From contig BDDD01002905.1 of NCBI GenBank assembly GCA_001972305.1, positions 107,255 to 171,254 on the forward strand: a stretch of 64,000 nt of DNA, in the 5' to 3' direction. The notes under the pieces are model-generated. The model ran no database searches and was not told the origin of the DNA. It saw nothing but the letters and a program-made list of their open reading frames with translations. The DNA is from Cephalotus follicularis (taxonomy: Eukaryota > Streptophyta > Magnoliopsida > Oxalidales > Cephalotaceae). Of the stretch, positions 59,133 through 64,000 are shown piece after piece. The position numbers were made by a program, and so were the translations under genes. The stretch's first letter is position 1. Each line of letters starts with the position of its first letter.

Positions 59133-60416
59133 ATGAAAAGCCTTGGTCTTTTCTTTGGAAATCTTTGCATTGTCATACGCGTCATGACGAATTTCTTCTA
59201 ACTCGGATAATTGAAGTGCACGATGACTACCCGCAATGGAACGATCAAAATTAAATTGCTTAATAGCCCAAAATGCTCGATGTTCTAACTCCACCGGAGG
59301 ATGACAAGCTTTACCATACACAAGACGGTAAGGAGATAGACCAAGGTCAGTTTTGAAAGCGGTTCAATAAGCCCACAAAGCATCCACAAGTCGCGTGGAC
59401 CAATCCTTTCTATTGGGGTTGACTATTTTTTTGAGAATTTGCTTGATTTGGCGATTAGATACCTCAACTTGCCCACTCGTTTGGGGATGATATGGTGTGA
59501 CAAGCTTGTGAGTGATCCCATACCTTTTCATTAGGGCTTCAAATGAACGATTGCAAAAATGAGTACCTCTATCACTGATAATGGCATGTGGGGTGCCAAA
59601 ACGAGAAAAAATATGCCCCTTGAGAAATTTAACAACGACGGAGTTGTCATTGGTTCGACAAGGTATCGCCTCAATCCAATTTGAAACATAATCAACAGCT
59701 AGAATGATGTATAAGTTCCCAAACAAATTGGGAAACGGACCCATAAAATCAATATCCCACACATCAAAGATCTCGACCGTCAAAATCGGTGTCAAAGGCA
59801 TCATATTTCTTTTCGTCACACGACCTAAAGCTTGACACGAAGCACAAGCCTTACAGTACTGAAATGCATCTTTAAAAATTGTCAGCCAATACAAACCACA
59901 TTGTAAAACCTTAGCCGCTGTCTTGGTCAGGCCGAAATGACCACCACATGCTTGATCATGACAAAAAGATAAAACCGAGCGATGCTCATGATCAGGAACA
60001 CGTCGTCGCAAAATCAAATCTGGACATGCTTTAAAAAGATAAGGATCATCCCAATAATAATGTTTTGCTTGCGACAGAAACCTATGCTTAACTTGAGCAG
60101 ACCAATCCGAGGGTACACTTCCCGTAACAAGATAATTCACTATGTCCGCATACCATGGTTCGCTCTCAACGCGCATAATTTGCTCATCAGGAAAACTCTC
60201 ATTAATCAGACCATGGACCTCAGGTGTATTGGGAAGTCGGGATAGGTGGTCGGCTACCAAATTCTCAGTTCCTTTCTTGTCTCGAATTTCAACGTCAAAC
60301 TCTTGAAGGAGAAGAACCCACCAAATAAGACGCGCTTTTGCATCCTTTTTACTCATGAGATGCCGAATTACAACATGATCGGTATACACGATGACATGTG
60401 ATCCTAAAAGATACAA
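59133..60416 (-). pseudogene. Athila-type RNase H end and integrase
   Basis: The end of RNase H ([10 protein letters not shown] and VADHLSRL) leads to the HHCC zinc region ([11 protein letters not shown], then CKACASCQ) and the core: D in [10 protein letters not shown] in SDRGTHF and E in GQVEVSNR, exactly 36 residues after the second D, so the DDE set is complete. Stops are at 60417-60419 (upstream border) and 59364-59366. After that, the residues [17 protein letters not shown] continue in the same frame to about 59133, where similarity ends inside KTKAFHD. Confidence 0.92.
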
Positions 60417-61505
60417 TCAAAACTTCTCGAGGGCAAAGACCACAGCTAAGAATTCCTTCTCAGTGGTCGTGCAATTCAATTGCGCATCAGAAAGGGTCCT
60501 ACTAGCATAATATATGACGTGAGGGAGTTTATTCATTCTTTGTCCGAGAACAGCTCCAATGGCACTATCGGAAGCATCGCACATGATCTCAAAAGGCTCA
60601 GTCCAAATGGGTGCCTGAATGATAGGAGCAAAAGTGAGCTCCTTCTTTAAGCGGTCAAATGCTACAAGGCACTCATCTGAGAAAACAAAATCTTGATCTT
60701 TTGCTAGGAGCGAAGTCAAGGGGCGTGCTACCTTGCTAAAATCCTTGATGAACCTTCGATAAAAACCAGCATGTCCGAGGAATTCTCGGATATCTTTCAC
60801 ATTACGAGGTGGAGGCAAATGCTTGATGACTTCAATTTTCGCTTTACCTACTTGAATTCCTTCTTTTGACACTACATGTCCAAGAACGATCCCCTCCTTC
60901 ACCATGAAATTGCACTTTTCCCAATTTAACACCAAATTCTTCTCTCTACTTCTTTCAAGCACTAATTTTAGGTGATGAAGGCATTCAGAAAATGAGGAAC
61001 CATGCACAGAAAAGTCATCCATAAACACTTCAAGAAAGTCTTCCACCATGTCGGAGAAAATACTCATCATGCACCTTTGGAAGGTAGCGGGAGCATTGCA
61101 AAGGCCAAACGGCATGCGTCGGTAAGCAAATGTTCCAAAAGGGCATGTGAACGTGGTTTTCTCTTGATCTTGCGGAGCGATGGGAATTTGATTGTATCCG
61201 GAGTACCCATCGAGAAAACAATAGTATTCACGACCAGCTAACCTATCAAGCATTTGATCGATAAATGGAAGTGGAAAGTGATCCTTCCAGGTTGCTGTAT
61301 TCAACTTTCGGTAGTCAATGCACACCCTCCATCCAGTTTGGATTGTTGTAGGAAGTAAATCATCGGTGGAGGATTGCACTACCGTTACTCCAGTTTTCTT
61401 TGGGACAACGTGGACGGGACTCACCCATTGTCTATCCAAAATGGGGTAGATGATCCCATTGTCCAGCCATTTCAAGATTTCTTTTTGGATGGCTTCTTTC
61501 ATCAA
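60417..61505 (-). pseudogene. Athila-type reverse transcriptase and start of RNase H
   Basis: An open piece of 362 codons. Residues MKEAIQKEILKWLDNGIIYP, VCIDYRKLN, DGYSGYNQI and the catalytic FMDD box (near 61005-61020) are kept; RNase H starts with CDASDSAIGAVL and TEKEFLAVVFAL. The frame is bounded by TGA 60417-60419 and TAG 61521-61523. Confidence 0.94.
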
Positions 61506-61520
61506 AGGATTTGCTCTTCG

Positions 61521-62519
61521 CTAAGGTTCTCTAGAAGGTTTGGATCCTTCTATGAGATTTATGCGATGCTCACAAATGGAAGGGCAAATTCCTTTGATGT
61601 CAGCCATTCTCCAACCAATTGCCTCTTTGTTTTCTTTGAGTAGGTCTATAACCTCCTCTTCCTGACTGGGAGTAAGATCAGATGAAATAATAACAGGAAG
61701 AGTTTGGTTTTCACCTAGAAATGAGTATTTCAATGTAGAGGTCAATTCTTTGAGTTCAAGTTTCGGAGGCTCCTCAATTGATGGTTTAGGCAAGGATGTG
61801 GACAAGGGGCCCACTGGCTCTAATGGCTGCATACTAAACACATCAACGAAATCACCTCCATCGACATCCTCTAAATCCCGCATGCAATCATTAAAATTTC
61901 CATCAAAATCAATGTCAAAGTGTGTATCAATATAATCGGGAAATGCCTGGATTGCGTTCAAATCATCAAAATCAGCGGAATGCCTACCCAATCGAAAAAC
62001 ATTAAAGTCCACGGACGTATTTCCAAAGCTTAATCTCATCAGTCCGTTTCGACAATTGATTAATGCATTGCTTGTGGCGAGGAAAGGTCTACCAAGGATA
62101 ATCGGAATTTGATCATTTAAGTTTGCAACAGGCTGGGTGTCTAAGACGACGAAGTCGACAGGAAAGAAAAACTCTCCAACCTTAATCAACACATCCTCAA
62201 TTTTACCTCGCGGCACCTTCACAAACCTATCCGCTAATTGCAATGTCATCGAGGTTGGTGTTAACTCTCCTAATCCAAACTTGTCATAAACTGATGACGG
62301 CAACAAGTTCACACTTGCTCCTAAATCGAGAAAGGCATGCTCAATTTTCGTGTTTCCAATGACACAAGAGATTATCGGACAGCCAGGATCTTTATACTTT
62401 CGCATCGTGGGTTGCGAAAACAATGCACTAATGTTGGCTGCCAAGAAAGCCTTTTTCGGAGTCTGAAGGATCCTCTTTTTCGTGCATAAGTCTTTTAGGA
62501 CTTTTGCGTAAGAGGGCAC
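61521..62519 (-). pseudogene. Athila-type protease and linker
   Basis: 332 codons without stop. The lineage-typical PSYAKVLKDL is followed by the active site LDLGASVNLLPSSVYDKFG (DLG in place of DTG, usual in Athila), PVDFVVLD and IILGRPFLATS. An acidic linker with ELKELTSTLKYSFLGENQTL leads to reverse transcriptase. Confidence 0.93.
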
Positions 62520-64000
62520 CTATTCAATGGCTTCAAGCAATGGAATATTAATGTGGACTTTCTTAAATGTTTCAATGATCTTCTCCATTGCTGGGGCTTT
62601 CTTGTTTTGCAATCTTTTTGGAAAGGGAGCTGGTGGGTCAAATGAACGTTTTGGCTCCTCGACCGGTTGTGTCTTCTTTTCGTCCTCTTCTTCCTTCCTC
62701 AAATCATCATGCGCATTCAATTGCATTGGTTACACGGATGGGTCAGCCAATGGTTCTTGATAATTTTCTTGCGCCAATGATTCCTCCATTTGCTCGTTCA
62801 CGTTCTCCATTTGATCCGCTGGATGGTATTCATTTCCACTCCTTAGGGGAAAAACTTGTTTTGATGGACCCGAGGAGGAAGCTAAATTTTGCTGATTTAC
62901 AGGTTGTTGGATTGGAGCGGAATGGTTTAAGGTAGTCCTAGGATTTGGGTCAGGTTGTGAAGGCATTTTCCCTTTTTCTCTTTCGTGCAGAGCTGATGCT
63001 AGTTGTGAAATTTGTTTCTCCATGTTATGCTGACTAGTCATCATGGTGCTCATGAGAAGTTCTACGCTCTTTTCTAACGAAGAAATCCTAGATGTATCAT
63101 CCCTTTGGTTTGGCAAACCCGATGTTTGTTGATTTGAGAATTGATTTTGTGGTGGGAAGGATGGTCGAATAGTGTTCAAATTTTGAGAGAACCTTTGAAA
63201 TGTCTGCTGTGGTGCAGACTGGATAGGGAAGCTCGAAGGTTGTCCCGAAAGGTGTGGAGGTGGGGTACCAATGCTAGAAGGCTGCCCCGAAAAGCTTGAT
63301 TGTCCTCGCATGTTTTGCCCTTGACTCCATGAGAAGTTTGGATGATTTCGCCAACCCGGATTGTAAGTGTTACTATACGGGTTGTTTTGGTTCATAGCAG
63401 ATACATTCTCAGGAGTATATTGGCTGTCAATATAGTTTTGGCATTCTTCAAAAACATGGTTTGGGGACTGACACCAAGAACACATAGGGGTACTTTTGAG
63501 GCGGCTATCTAACTGTGCCTCGAGCGCAACTGCTCCTTCTATAACGTACCCTTTATTTGGTAATGCTCTCTCGGAAGCTTGAGCTGACTCCCATTCTCTA
63601 GTTCGCTCACCCAAATCTAAAAGGAAATTCCATGCCTCGTTTTCATCAGTGTACGAGGTCAACCTATCGGGACACATAGATTCGACCAATTGCTTGATCT
63701 GGTAATCGATCCCTTCGTAGATGATTTGGCATAAATGCCACGTGTTCAAACCATGATGAGGACACTCTAAGAGAAGATCCTTAAAGCGTTCTATACACCT
63801 AGAAAATGATTCATTGGGTTTTTGACGAAATTGGAGAATGTCGTTCCTAAGTTTATTGGTTTTATGAAGCGGAAAGAATTTCTTAAGGAACGAGACAGTG
63901 AACTGATCCCAAGTGGATATGGAATTAGTTGGGAGACTGTAGAGCCACTTCTTAGCTCCGTCTTTAAGAGCAAAATTTATGAATCACAACTTAATATCAT
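62520..64000 (-). pseudogene. Athila-type gag, N-terminus outside the window
   Basis: From the window end: FALKDGAKKWLYSLP and SISTWDQFTVSFLKKFFP (capsid), FRQKPNESF, a CCHC-type knuckle (CSWCQSPNHVFEEC), then a long Q/N/P/S-rich low-complexity part (about 63050-63400) and an acidic end (DDLRKEEEDEKK). Stops are at 63984-63986, 62730-62732 and 62520-62522, all in the polyprotein frame. The true start is beyond 64000. Confidence 0.9.

Larger units (their letters stand above)
59133..64000 (-). mobile_element. Athila-type gypsy element, partial, gag to integrase
   Basis: A minus-strand Ty3/gypsy element of the Athila lineage, recognised by its protease (DLGASVNLLP), the FMDDFSVHG reverse transcriptase box and the integrase YKACASCQ-like zinc region. 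Gag, protease, reverse transcriptase, RNase H and integrase share one frame over more than 4.6 kb, broken only by six stops. The 5' side runs off the window; the 3' side stops in the integrase at about 59133. No LTR or env-like gene is visible. Confidence 0.92.

Overview
The window is a block of nested LTR retrotransposons from a plant nuclear genome. The signs are tRNA-Met type primer sites (TGGTATCAGAG), Ty1/copia elements, Ty3/gypsy chromoviruses carrying a chromodomain-like tail, and an Athila-type gypsy element. LTRs are very long (2.2-3.2 kb). I see no host gene, rRNA, tRNA gene or CRISPR array. The species cannot be fixed from the sequence; a large-genome flowering plant is the natural reading.

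Layout. 1-9638 is the 3' part of Copia A, with a 2.4-kb 3' LTR, interrupted by gypsy-type solo LTR S1 (2477-4974). 9639-10544 is an LTR-like fragment with a short tandem array. 10545-35932 is Copia C, split in gag by the gypsy element G1 (14475-27178, duplication CGAGG) and in integrase by solo LTR S2 (28920-31483, duplication CGGAT). G1 itself holds solo LTR G2 (21238-24392, duplication CATAT). 35933-52100 is the old minus-strand gypsy element G3, split in integrase by Copia B (36516-46693, duplication GATGG) and in protease by LTR fragment E (49375-51753). G4 (52101-58341, plus strand) sits at the broken gag side of G3 and is cut off inside its integrase. 58342-59132 is unassigned. 59133-64000 is a minus-strand Athila-type element running off the window. 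The deepest chain is probably G3 > C > G1 > G2.

None of the elements keeps an intact gag-pol. Copia C, G1 and the Athila element mostly keep one reading frame broken by stop codons, while A, B and G3 are heavily eroded. A and B share a 2-base insertion in RNase H, so their common ancestor was probably already broken and moved using proteins made by a relative. G1 carries an open 128-codon coiled-coil frame between the primer site and gag.

The most unusual signal is in the LTRs. Members of four different families, gypsy and copia, carry clusters of short palindromes built on GTCGAC. In the gypsy LTRs they repeat with a 21-base step, two turns of the helix, although the bases between are not conserved. 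The arms come in two types, GCGTCGACGC and CAGTCGACTG. Two LTRs of one family carry different types at the same two map positions. In Copia C the cluster lies directly upstream of a TATA box and has expanded in one LTR. This looks like an undescribed, exchangeable cis-regulatory or recognition cassette.
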